Positions 1-5,863 are shown, numbered from the stretch's first letter. The stretch is 6,918 nt of DNA from Candidatus Eiseniibacteriota bacterium (GCA_020431745.1 JAGQHR010000162.1:1-6918); one strand, 5' to 3'. Notes: a model not told the origin generated them from the sequence alone. Program-made: numbers and translations.

Positions 1-344
1 AGATCGCGGATCGCCGCCCGCAGCGAATCCGCTCCCTTCCCCTGGAGCACGCCGTTTCCGAAGCTGTCGGCCAACACCCAGTCGACCATCCGATCGGTCG
101 CCTGCTGCAGATGGTCGGGATCCTTGGGATCGAGTCCGTCCAGGATTTGCCGCAGCTCGGTGCTCGGTGAGGACTCCGCCCGGGATGCACTGGCGGCTCC
201 CCGGGTCGCGTCGACATCGCCGCCCGACTTCGCCTGATCGATCTTTCCTTCGAACTGCGAGCCCTGCGGACCGGAGACCTGATTCGGCTTCTTCGGTTCC
301 GGCTTCTCCGGGATCCTGAATCCATCGGGTGGATCGATCTTCAT
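1..344 (-). CDS. Hypothetical protein, proline-rich N-terminus, 3' end outside window (possible secretion-cluster component)
   Basis: The frame stays open from an ATG at 344 to the left edge, giving 114 residues with no stop. A good Shine-Dalgarno, AAGGAG at 350-355, sits 5 bases before the ATG and fixes the start. The first ~25 residues are rich in Pro, Lys and Glu (MKIDPPDGFRIPEKPEPKKP) and look disordered. Residues ~30-65 are Gly/Ser/Ala-rich. From about residue 68 (TELRQILDGLDP) the chain becomes helical and more hydrophobic, with a Trp at about 90 (DRMVDWVLADSFGNGVLQ). No signal peptide or membrane segment is seen. I do not recognise the family. It is the fourth gene of a minus-strand series of small proteins. 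If that series is type III secretion-like, its place corresponds to YscH/YscI-type secreted or inner-rod components, and a disordered N-terminus would suit a secreted substrate. The gene being real is well supported; the role is inference. Confidence 0.72.
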   Translation of the reverse strand, partial: MKIDPPDGFRIPEKPEPKKPNQVSGPQGSQFEGKIDQAKSGGDVDATRGAASASRAESSPSTELRQILDGLDPKDPDHLQQATDRMVDWVLADSFGNGVLQGKGADSLRAAIRD

Positions 345-484
345 GACAGCTCCTTCCGGCGATCGTTTCCGACGGTCTGGTCGGCGTCGTTCTCCACGAT
401 CACCTGTTGACCGCTTCGCGGTGCCAAGATACTCCGATGTTCCACGACATCACGCGGATTGTCCGGGCCGGCTCGAAAACGCCG
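345..484 (-). other. Spacer with open reading frame continuing the TPR gene after its TGA
   Basis: These 140 bases separate the TPR gene from the next gene, whereas the two other gaps in the series are only 28-29 bases. Read in the TPR gene's own frame, 47 codons after the TGA (487-485) stay open and end in a TGA at 343-341 that overlaps the next gene's ATG as ATGA. The last 20 codons, from a GTG at 403-401, have G or C at 17 of 20 third positions, like neighbouring coding DNA. The first 27 have only 14 of 27. The choices are a very short coupled ORF, a C-terminal extension lost by a TGA mutation or sequencing error, stop readthrough (the TGA is followed by C), or chance in GC-rich DNA. A 5-bp hairpin (ACCGC/GCGGT, 410-422) is also present. 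No convincing promoter or terminator is seen. Confidence 0.25.
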
Positions 485-889
485 TCACAGCAACCCGTAG
501 TCCAAGAACTTCTGAATCTGGCGGGCCATGTTCCCGCCCGCCGTTCCTGCCGGATCCAGCTCCGTCGCCTTGCGCAGGGCGAGCTGGGCTTCCTCCAGAT
601 GGCGAGAGAACGCGAGCGCCTCACCCAGATGAGCATGAGCGAGCGCGCAATCGGGCGCGAAGGCTACCGCGTCCTCGAAGCGTTCGACCGCGCGTTCGAA
701 GGCTCCCCGCTCGAACTCCACGGATCCGAGCCCGATCAGGGGCAGGTGCCGATCATCCACCAGGGAGACGATCGCTTCGAACATGACGGCTGCCTGATCG
801 AGGCGGCCGCTGTCGCGCATCAACACCGCGGACTCCATGAGGAATCGCTTCTCGTCCGTGGTGATCGCGATCGGGAGCGGGTTGACCAT
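485..889 (-). CDS. Tetratricopeptide-repeat (TPR) protein, possible type III secretion chaperone
   Basis: This 134-residue protein is almost entirely helical and made of about three TPR units. Unit 1 is near residues 14-47, unit 2 near 50-81 (LGSVEFERGAFERAVERFED) and unit 3 near 82-115 (AHLGEALAFSRHLEEAQLAL, ending ATELDP). The small-Gly/Ala and closing-Pro spacing of TPRs is visible in units 2 and 3. There is no signal peptide, so a cytoplasmic adaptor or chaperone is likely. The ATG at 889 lies 28 bases after the upstream stop and is preceded by a purine-rich GGAAGG about 10 bases away. TPR proteins of this size next to small helical proteins recall the YscG/CdsG and SycD/LcrH chaperones of type III secretion, which bind needle or translocator subunits. 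A generic TPR adaptor cannot be excluded. The TPR fold is firm; the secretion role is inferred from context. Confidence 0.82.
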   Translation of the reverse strand: MVNPLPIAITTDEKRFLMESAVLMRDSGRLDQAAVMFEAIVSLVDDRHLPLIGLGSVEFERGAFERAVERFEDAVAFAPDCALAHAHLGEALAFSRHLEEAQLALRKATELDPAGTAGGNMARQIQKFLDYGLL

Positions 890-917
890 TGCGGGAACGC
901 CTTCCGGTTCGGGTCGA

Positions 918-1238
918 CTACTTCATGTTGCGGATGGCGGTCATCGCGGCTTCGTGCTTCGACTTCGAGATGTTCGACATCGTGGAAAACATCTGCATGT
1001 TCTGCTGGATCTGCTGTTGGAGCAGGATCAGCTCGTACTGCTGGTTGAAGCTGGCGTCGCCCTGCGTGTTCAGACTGGAGAGAGCGCTCCCCAGCACAGG
1101 GACGTTTCCCATCACGCCGCCGGCCACATCACCCAGGATGCGACCGAACTTGCTCCACCCGCTTTGGTGAGAAGACGTCGTGGTGGATTGGATCTGCCGG
1201 AAGTCGTAGTTCTGGCCCACCGGGTTGATGTTGCTCAT
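918..1238 (-). CDS. Small helical protein, needle/inner-rod-like (type III secretion candidate)
   Basis: The protein has 106 residues, starting at the ATG at 1238, which has an excellent Shine-Dalgarno (GGAGGA, 1246-1251) 7 bases upstream. The same frame runs open beyond 1238, but that extension is Arg/Pro-rich and lacks this signal, so I rejected it. Residues 1-27 are polar (MSNINPVGQNYDF). Residues 28-60 are glycine-rich and mildly hydrophobic (GRILGDVAGGVMGNVPVLGS). Residues 65-106 form one long amphipathic helix rich in Gln and Met (QYELILLQQQIQQNMQMFST), ending SKSKHEAAMTAIRNMK. Needle (SctF) and inner-rod (SctI) proteins are small and polymerise through just such a C-terminal helix, with a loose pattern L-x-x-L-Q-x-x-I followed by Ser and a final M/I-x-x-I. 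The length is closer to SctI (about 100-115) than to SctF (about 80-90). The similarity is by eye and weak. A family assignment would need a profile search. Confidence 0.75.
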   Translation of the reverse strand: MSNINPVGQNYDFRQIQSTTTSSHQSGWSKFGRILGDVAGGVMGNVPVLGSALSSLNTQGDASFNQQYELILLQQQIQQNMQMFSTMSNISKSKHEAAMTAIRNMK

Positions 1239-1267
1239 CGGACGTTCCTCCGCATCCCGCCTGCGCG

Positions 1268-1534
1268 TCAGGATGCCTCGTTGTTCTGCAAGATGGCGTC
1301 CCGGGCGCGGATCGCTTCTTCCAACAGCTCCAGTCCGTAACCATATGCATTGAGAACGGATTGGGCGATCGGACGTTGTTCGGCGGGTCCCGTTCGAAGG
1401 ATCGTGTCCAGCTCCCGGCAGGTCTGGAGACACCGGTCCCGCATGGCCTGATACCGCTCTCGGTTGCTCAGGAGCTCTGCGTGGATCGGATACTGCCGCC
1501 AATCTCGCTCGGGAGTCTTCTGGTGGTCCTTCAA
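1268..1534 (-). CDS. Small helical-hairpin protein (possible YscE-like co-chaperone)
   Basis: This 88-residue protein is the first gene of the minus-strand series. The start is a TTG at 1534-1532, chosen because a GGAGG Shine-Dalgarno at 1540-1544 lies exactly 5 bases upstream; the first in-frame ATG would remove about 30 residues. The sequence predicts two helices, residues ~17-48 (HAELLSNRERYQAMRDRCLQ) and ~52-82 (IAQSVLNAYGYGLELLEEAI), joined by a TGPAEQRP turn. It has two Cys (35, 39), no signal peptide and no membrane segment. Its stop lies 29 bases before the next gene, consistent with one operon. I do not recognise the family. The helical-hairpin shape and the position directly before a needle-like and a TPR gene recall YscE/PscE, the partner of the YscG TPR chaperone, though YscE is shorter (about 66 residues). 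Real coding is likely; the role is inferred. Confidence 0.68.
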   Translation of the reverse strand: MKDHQKTPERDWRQYPIHAELLSNRERYQAMRDRCLQTCRELDTILRTGPAEQRPIAQSVLNAYGYGLELLEEAIRARDAILQNNEAS

Positions 1535-1539
1535 GGAGA

Positions 1540-1544
1540 CCTCC
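1540..1544 (-). promoter_or_regulatory. Ribosome binding site deciding a TTG start
   Basis: GGAGG on the minus strand, 5 bases before TTG at 1534. It supports a non-ATG start for the 88-residue gene. Confidence 0.65.
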
Positions 1545-1624
1545 GTGATCCGCTATCCTCGGTTCCAGCGGGCACTTGCCTGGATGCGCGACGGCTCCAA
1601 GGTAGCGCCCGAATCCTGGGTACC

Positions 1625-1645
1625 GGAAGGGGTTTTTCCCCTTCC
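1625..1645. repeat. Perfect hairpin in the divergent spacer
   Basis: GGAAGGGG (1625-1632) and CCCCTTCC (1638-1645) are exact reverse complements around a TTTTT loop. No T-run follows either arm on either strand, so it does not look like an intrinsic terminator. It lies about 90 bases upstream of the minus-strand TTG start and could be an mRNA-leader hairpin or a DNA operator. The structure is seen directly; the role is inferred. Confidence 0.6.
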
Positions 1646-1708
1646 TGCCCCGGCATGGGCCGAGGCTCACCCCACTTTTCGGGGACCGGGCGCGGAAGTT
1701 GCTAAGAA

Positions 1709-1726
1709 TCCTCGGGAAAACGAGGA
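1709..1726. repeat. Inverted repeat, candidate operator
   Basis: TCCTCG (1709-1714) and CGAGGA (1721-1726) form a perfect dyad with a 6-base AT-richer centre (GGAAAA). The 18-bp size suits a dimeric regulator's half-sites, about 90 bases upstream of the AsmA-like start. A 6-bp dyad can arise by chance in 279 bases, so confidence is limited. Confidence 0.35.
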
Positions 1727-1794
1727 CGGAGCCGAACGATCGGGCCCGCTCGCGGTAGGGACAATGGCGAGGGGCAGGCCGATCGGAGTGCCAC

Positions 1795-1802
1795 GGAGGA
1801 GG
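1795..1802 (+). promoter_or_regulatory. Ribosome binding site of the AsmA-like gene
   Basis: GGAGGAGG ends 11 bases before the ATG at 1814. The spacing is slightly long, but no better start follows, and the encoded membrane anchor begins immediately after this ATG. Confidence 0.6.
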
Positions 1803-1813
1803 TAGGTCGACCG

Positions 1814-4678
1814 ATGACACGAAGCAGTCGCATCCTGATCGCGATTCCCCTACTGGTTGTGGCCCTGGTGGCGGCCGCCGTCCTGCTCGTTCCCGTCTAT
1901 CTCGCGTCCGGCTCCTTCCGGAACCAGGTGCGCGACGCGATGGCGGAGTCGCTGGGACGGTCCGTCGAGTTGGAATCCCTGCACGTCGGTCTGTGGCCGA
2001 CCCCGAAGGTATCCCTCTCCGGCGTCTCGCTGGGTCCCCCTGCGGAAGGACCGCCGTCCACCGTGTCTCTCGATCAGCTCGATCTCACCGTGCGTCTACG
2101 TCCGCTGCTGCGTCGCCAGATCGAGGTCGTGAGCGCGCGCATCGACTCCATGGACGTGCAGGTCGAGCTGCCGGCTACCGACACCGGGGCCGGATCGCGA
2201 GGATCGTCGTCGACTCGATCGGGACCGGGGAGCCCGGTACCACCGGCGGGATCGGCCGGGACGACGGACGCCGGCGGCCGGGCGAGCGAGGCCGGTCACC
2301 CGTCTCCGGCGGGATCGACCACCAGTGGAAGCGGCACCGGCGCCAAGTCCGGGTTCGACATCGCGATCGAAGACTTCCGACTCTCCCGCGGCGCCGTTCA
2401 TGTCGTCGATTCCAAAGGCGCACCGATCCTCGACCTCGGGGGACTGAACGCGGATCTCCGCGCGACGGCCGCGAGGACGGGAGACCTGGACGTCTCCGGA
2501 AACATCGACGCTGCCTCGTTGCTGGTGCACCTGCCCGGGGGAACTCTCGGAGAGGGGCTGCGGCTGCAGGTCTCTCCGAATCTCCACTATCAGGCGGCCG
2601 AGGATCGGCTCGCGATCACGGAGTTCGACATCGATCTCGGCGGTCTCCCGATCGCGCTGACCGGGCAAGTCGACGACATCGCGCACCGGCGGATGGCCAG
2701 CTTGCGCTTCCAGGGTGGCCCGGCGGAGCTCGAGGGGATCCTCGGGTTCCTGCCTTCCGGGTTCGTGCCCCAGCTCGCAGGGGTGCAGTCCTCCGGAAAG
2801 GTACAGCTGAAAGGAACCCTCGACGGTTCGCTTCTCGACTCGCCGCCCCCGTTCGCGGTCGATCTGCAGTTGACCGACGGTCGCCTCCGACACCCCCAGC
2901 TGCCGGAGCCGCTCACTGACCTCGAGCTGTCGTTGCACGCGGACCCCCAGATCCTGCGCATCGAGTCGCTGCGCGCGGAGAGCGCGAACAGCAAGGTGTC
3001 GGTGAAGGGCGCGATCGCCGGCTATCGCGAGGAGCCGACCGCGGACCTGCAGATCCAGGCGGATGCGGATCTGTCACTCGTGGCCGCACTGCAGAAGGAA
3101 CCGGACTTTCCAAGTCTTGCCGGGCGCGTGAACGCCGATGTGACGGCGCGCGGTCCGCTGGAGGATCCGTCGCATCCGCCTGCAGTCGCGGGACGCGTCG
3201 CACTGAACGACGTCTCCGTGGAGGGCGGCGCCCTCGAACGCCCCATTCGTCACCTCGGCGGAACGCTGGACCTTTCCGGGACGTCGCTCACGACTTCGGG
3301 TGTCGACTTCCAGATCGGACGCAGCGACTACCACATCACGGGATCGGTCAAGGACTACGCCGCGCTCATGCCGGAAGCGCCGGGTACCTCGGGCGCCGAC
3401 CTGCAGGTGAAGTCCCGTCTCCTTGACTTGGATGAGTACGCTCCACCCAAACCGGGCACGTCGTCCGGCGGGAAGACCCCCAGCTCGACCGCTGGGGAGA
3501 CCTCGACCTCGACCGGTGCGGAGACCTCGACCTCGACCGGTGCGGAGACCTCCACCTCGACGTCGGGAACCACGTCCGCACCCGGATCTGCACCTACGTC
3601 GGGAAGCGGGACGGTTCTGCGTGCCCCGCAGACTTCCGGCGATCGGGCGGCCGGGGGGGGCGTGCCGCCCGGGAATGCGTTCTTCGCTCTGCTGGCGAAA
3701 CTGGATGGTCCGGTTCGGTTCCAGGCAGATCGCATGATCGTCCGCGGGGTAGAGACACAATCCGTCGATGCCGCTGGTCGTCTTCAGACGGGGCTCGTGT
3801 CCGTGGACAAGGCGACCCTCGGTCTCTTCGGAGGAACGGCCCGTGCATCGGGGACGGTCGATCTCCGTACACTGACTCATCCTCAGTTGGATCTCGATCT
3901 CGCCGTCAAGGGCGCGCAGGCATCCGAGCTGTTCAAGCAGGCGGCCACCATGAATCAGCTGGCCCGGCTCGGCGGATATCTCTCGGGGACTCTCGACGTT
4001 GCCGCGAAGTTGCAGGGGAGCACGGACGCCCAGTTCCAGATCGACCTGCGCACGCTCACGTCGACCGGCAATCTGGAGCTGGCCGGCGGGAAGCTCACGG
4101 GACACCCCCTGCAGGCTGCGCTGGGGAGCTTCCTGGAGGTGCCGCAGCTCCAGTCGGTGCCGATCAAGGATTGGCTCCAACCGTTCTCGATCGAGAACGG
4201 CCGGTTGGAGTATCGCGACCTGAGAATCGATGCGTTGGGTGCGGAGCTGCGAGCCGACGGATGGCAGTCGATCGAAGGGCAGCTCGGCATGAACGCGACG
4301 TTGCTGCTGCCGCCCGAGCTGTCCCAAGGTCTGCGGCGCTATGTGCCCAAAGAGCTCCAGTCGGTCGTGTTCGAGCCGCAAGCGGGCCGGATCATGGTGC
4401 CGATCACGGCCAGTGGTCCGGTGCAGGCGCCGCGGGTGACGCTCGATGCGCAGAAGCTGGAAGTCCAGGCCAAGGCACGGCTCGCCGAACAGGTCGATGC
4501 CGAGAAGAAGAAGGTCGAACAGCAGCTCCAGGACGAGGCGAAGGCCAAGGCCGACGAAGCCAAACAGAAGCTGCTCGATCAGGTCACCGGATCGGATGCG
4601 TCCGCCGACTCCACCGCCAGCGACCTGCAGAAGGAAGTGCAGGGCGTTCTCAAGAACCTCTTCAAGAAGAAGAAATAG
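1814..4678 (+). CDS. AsmA-family envelope protein with two low-complexity linkers
   Basis: The protein has 954 residues. Residues ~7-29 form one N-terminal membrane anchor (ILIAIPLLVVALVAAAVLLV), so the body should be periplasmic. Next comes the classic AsmA opening: FRNQVRDAMAESLGRSVELE (35-54) and HVGLWPTPKVSLSGVSLG (57-74), the pattern in which a charged helix is followed by 'GR-V-L' and a beta-strand series. Repeated beta-type segments follow to about 540 and again from about 620, where LDGPVRFQADRMIVRGVETQ and LGLFGGTARASGTVDL match the AsmA C-terminal module. AsmA-type proteins form long hydrophobic grooves and, in E. coli, influence outer-membrane assembly and phospholipid transport between membranes; that role here is by family. 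Unusual parts are Ser/Gly/Thr-rich linkers at ~121-179 and ~543-619, and a charged coiled-coil tail (~878-925) ending FKKKK. It is longer than E. coli AsmA (617 residues). The start is set by the anchor and by GGAGGAGG upstream. A terminator-like hairpin follows the stop. Confidence 0.93.
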   Translation: MTRSSRILIAIPLLVVALVAAAVLLVPVYLASGSFRNQVRDAMAESLGRSVELESLHVGLWPTPKVSLSGVSLGPPAEGPPSTVSLDQLDLTVRLRPLLRRQIEVVSARIDSMDVQVELPATDTGAGSRGSSSTRSGPGSPVPPAGSAGTTDAGGRASEAGHPSPAGSTTSGSGTGAKSGFDIAIEDFRLSRGAVHVVDSKGAPILDLGGLNADLRATAARTGDLDVSGNIDAASLLVHLPGGTLGEGLRLQVSPNLHYQAAEDRLAITEFDIDLGGLPIALTGQVDDIAHRRMASLRFQGGPAELEGILGFLPSGFVPQLAGVQSSGKVQLKGTLDGSLLDSPPPFAVDLQLTDGRLRHPQLPEPLTDLELSLHADPQILRIESLRAESANSKVSVKGAIAGYREEPTADLQIQADADLSLVAALQKEPDFPSLAGRVNADVTARGPLEDPSHPPAVAGRVALNDVSVEGGALERPIRHLGGTLDLSGTSLTTSGVDFQIGRSDYHITGSVKDYAALMPEAPGTSGADLQVKSRLLDLDEYAPPKPGTSSGGKTPSSTAGETSTSTGAETSTSTGAETSTSTSGTTSAPGSAPTSGSGTVLRAPQTSGDRAAGGGVPPGNAFFALLAKLDGPVRFQADRMIVRGVETQSVDAAGRLQTGLVSVDKATLGLFGGTARASGTVDLRTLTHPQLDLDLAVKGAQASELFKQAATMNQLARLGGYLSGTLDVAAKLQGSTDAQFQIDLRTLTSTGNLELAGGKLTGHPLQAALGSFLEVPQLQSVPIKDWLQPFSIENGRLEYRDLRIDALGAELRADGWQSIEGQLGMNATLLLPPELSQGLRRYVPKELQSVVFEPQAGRIMVPITASGPVQAPRVTLDAQKLEVQAKARLAEQVDAEKKKVEQQLQDEAKAKADEAKQKLLDQVTGSDASADSTASDLQKEVQGVLKNLFKKKK
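3497..3561 (+). repeat. 24-bp tandem repeat inside the AsmA-like gene
   Basis: The unit begins GAGACCTCGACCTCGACC and ends GGTGCG. It occurs exactly twice (3497-3520, 3521-3544) and then a third time in part (3545-3561) with one G-to-C change. It is in frame and encodes ETSTSTGA, ETSTSTGA and then ETSTSTSG (residues 562-585). Because the unit is a multiple of three, gain or loss changes linker length without breaking the frame. Confidence 0.9.
3653..3660 (+). repeat. G8 homopolymer within the AsmA-like coding sequence
   Basis: Eight consecutive G residues encode part of AAGGGVPP at the end of the second linker. Runs of this length can slip during replication. A one-base change would truncate the protein before its C-terminal module (~620 onward). 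It may also be a sequencing-error site. Confidence 0.85.
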
Positions 4679-4684
4679 CGCGAG

Positions 4685-4736
4685 TCGGCGGGAGACAGAT
4701 GGTCCTGCGGTCATCTGCTATGCTCCCGCCGATTTT
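4685..4736 (+). terminator. Two-part terminator-like hairpin after the AsmA-like gene
   Basis: TCGGCGGGAG (4685-4694) pairs perfectly with CTCCCGCCGA (4723-4732), and TTTT (4733-4736) follows. Inside it, CAGATG (4696-4701) pairs with CATCTG (4712-4717) around a 10-base loop, leaving one unpaired base on the left and five (CTATG) on the right. It begins 6 bases after the AsmA-like stop. The strong GC stem plus T-tract suits rho-independent termination, but the tract is short, so partial readthrough to the next gene is possible. A TGCTATGCT at 4716-4724 resembles an extended -10 element, without a good -35. Confidence 0.65.
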
Positions 4737-4802
4737 ACGACCCCGTACCCGGAGACGTCTGACACCGGTCGGTCCAAGACCCGGCGCAGGCCTCCAGCCG
4801 AG

Positions 4803-4808
4803 AAGGAG
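4803..4808 (+). promoter_or_regulatory. Ribosome binding site deciding the start of the GYF_2–AIM24 gene
   Basis: AAGGAG lies 9 bases before the ATG at 4818. The same frame is open upstream to 4446, but that stretch overlaps the AsmA-like gene and encodes Arg/Ser/Pro-rich shadow sequence, so 4818 is the start. Confidence 0.75.
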
Positions 4809-4817
4809 AGCAGATCG

Positions 4818-5858
4818 ATGAGTGCAACCTGGTATCTCGCCATCGAGGGAAAGAACGAGGGCCCTTTCACGCGCGAGCAGATGGCGGAGCGGATTCGGTC
4901 CGGCAAGATCGACGCCCAGACCTACGCCTTCACGGCGGGGATGTCCGACTGGACCCCGCTCGGTCGCGTCGACGAGTTCCGGCCCGAGCTGGGTGGCAGC
5001 GCCGTCACTCCTCCTCCGCAGCCGGCGCGGGCGTTCTCGGGGCATCCGCGCGCCGACGAGATCGACTACGAGATCTTCGGAGAGGAGATGCAGCTCGTCG
5101 AGATCACGCTCGACCCCGGCGAGGCCGCGGTGGCGGAAGCGGGTGCCTTCCTCTATATGGATCCGTCGATCCAGATGGAGACGATCTTCGGGGACGGAAG
5201 CCACAAGTCGAAGACCTCGGGCTTCTTCGACAAGGTGCTGAGCGCGGGCAAGCGCGTCATCACCGGTGAGTCGCTCTTCATGACGCTCTTCGGCAACGCG
5301 GGGTCGGCGCGGCAGAAGGTCGCCTTCGCGTCTCCCTATCCGGGACGCATCATCCCGATCGACCTTCTCAAGCACGGCGGAGCGCTCATCTGCCAGAAGG
5401 ACTCGTTCCTCTGCGCCGCCAAGGGCGTGTCGATCGGCATCGCGTTCCAGAAGAAGCTCGGCGCCGGCCTCTTCGGCGGCGAGGGTTTCATCCTGCAGAA
5501 GCTGGAAGGCGATGGACTCGCCTTCGTCCACGCGGGCGGTCACGTCATCGCGAAGGACCTCGGCCCCGGCGAGGTCATGCGGATCGACACCGGTTGCCTG
5601 GTCGCCTTCGAGCCGCGCATCAACTACGACATCCAGTTCGTGGGCGGGATCAAGACCGCGCTCTTTGGCGGGGAAGGACTCTTCTTCGCGACCCTGACCG
5701 GTCCGGGACGCGTCTTCATCCAGTCGCTACCCTTCAGTCGTCTCGCCAGCCGGATCTTTGCCGCCGCGCCGCAGACGGGCGGCTCGCGTAAGGGCGAGGG
5801 ATCGATCCTCGACGCCTTCGGCGGCCTCGGCAATCTCCTGGACGGCGACGGACGCTGA
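4818..5858 (+). CDS. GYF_2-domain / AIM24 (TIGR00266) family protein
   Basis: The protein has 346 residues in two parts. Residues ~5-54 are a GYF_2 (DUF4339) domain: WYLAIEGKNEGPFTREQM, then an Ile/Gly-rich helix and DWTPLGRVDEF, the usual 'W-x-P-L' ending. This domain is thought to mediate protein contacts. A Pro-rich linker follows (61-75). Residues ~83-315 are the AIM24/TIGR00266 domain, with well-conserved stretches EAGAFLYMDPSIQMET (107-122), TGESLFMTLFGNAG (149-162), PYPGRIIPIDL, ICQKDSFLCAAKGV (191-204), FQKKLGAGLFGGEGFILQKL (210-229), DTGCLVAFEP and QFVGGIKTALFGGEG. Bacterial members form beta-structured oligomers of unknown biochemical role; yeast Aim24 is a mitochondrial cristae/MICOS-associated protein. 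There is no signal peptide. The Gly-rich tail is variable. The next gene starts 5 bases after the stop, indicating co-transcription. Confidence 0.95.
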   Translation: MSATWYLAIEGKNEGPFTREQMAERIRSGKIDAQTYAFTAGMSDWTPLGRVDEFRPELGGSAVTPPPQPARAFSGHPRADEIDYEIFGEEMQLVEITLDPGEAAVAEAGAFLYMDPSIQMETIFGDGSHKSKTSGFFDKVLSAGKRVITGESLFMTLFGNAGSARQKVAFASPYPGRIIPIDLLKHGGALICQKDSFLCAAKGVSIGIAFQKKLGAGLFGGEGFILQKLEGDGLAFVHAGGHVIAKDLGPGEVMRIDTGCLVAFEPRINYDIQFVGGIKTALFGGEGLFFATLTGPGRVFIQSLPFSRLASRIFAAAPQTGGSRKGEGSILDAFGGLGNLLDGDGR

Positions 5859-5863
5859 TCGTC

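Larger units (their letters stand above)
1535..1813. promoter_or_regulatory. Divergent intergenic region between the minus-strand small-gene series and the AsmA-like gene
   Basis: The two flanking genes are transcribed away from each other, so the promoters of both should lie in these 279 bases. I looked for sigma-70-like -35/-10 pairs and sigma-54 GG-N10-GC elements on both strands and found no convincing match. That is not unusual for a GC-rich genome. The stretch does contain two clear inverted repeats (1625-1645 and 1709-1726) and Shine-Dalgarno sequences at both ends. Open frames that cross it in several phases are arginine/proline-rich and are regarded as non-coding. Confidence 0.6.

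Noticed and set aside
416..430. A sigma-54-like TTGGCACC...GC sequence on the minus strand between the TPR gene and the last gene
   Set aside because: The GG and GC are separated by 9 bases instead of the required 10, and the TTGC part is missing.
407..1048. A 213-codon plus-strand frame, and others at 343-786 and 837-1340
   Set aside because: They are antisense to the TPR and small helical genes, have no good ribosome binding site and show Arg/Ser-rich composition.
1239..1820. N-terminal extension of the 106-residue gene up to 1820
   Set aside because: The extension is low-complexity Arg/Pro sequence crossing the 88-residue gene and the divergent spacer. The ATG at 1238 has a strong Shine-Dalgarno.
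3074..4714. A 546-codon open frame on the minus strand, antisense to the AsmA-like gene
   Set aside because: It is Arg/Gln/His-rich with no domain pattern and lies wholly opposite a gene with clear AsmA motifs, so it is a GC-rich shadow frame.
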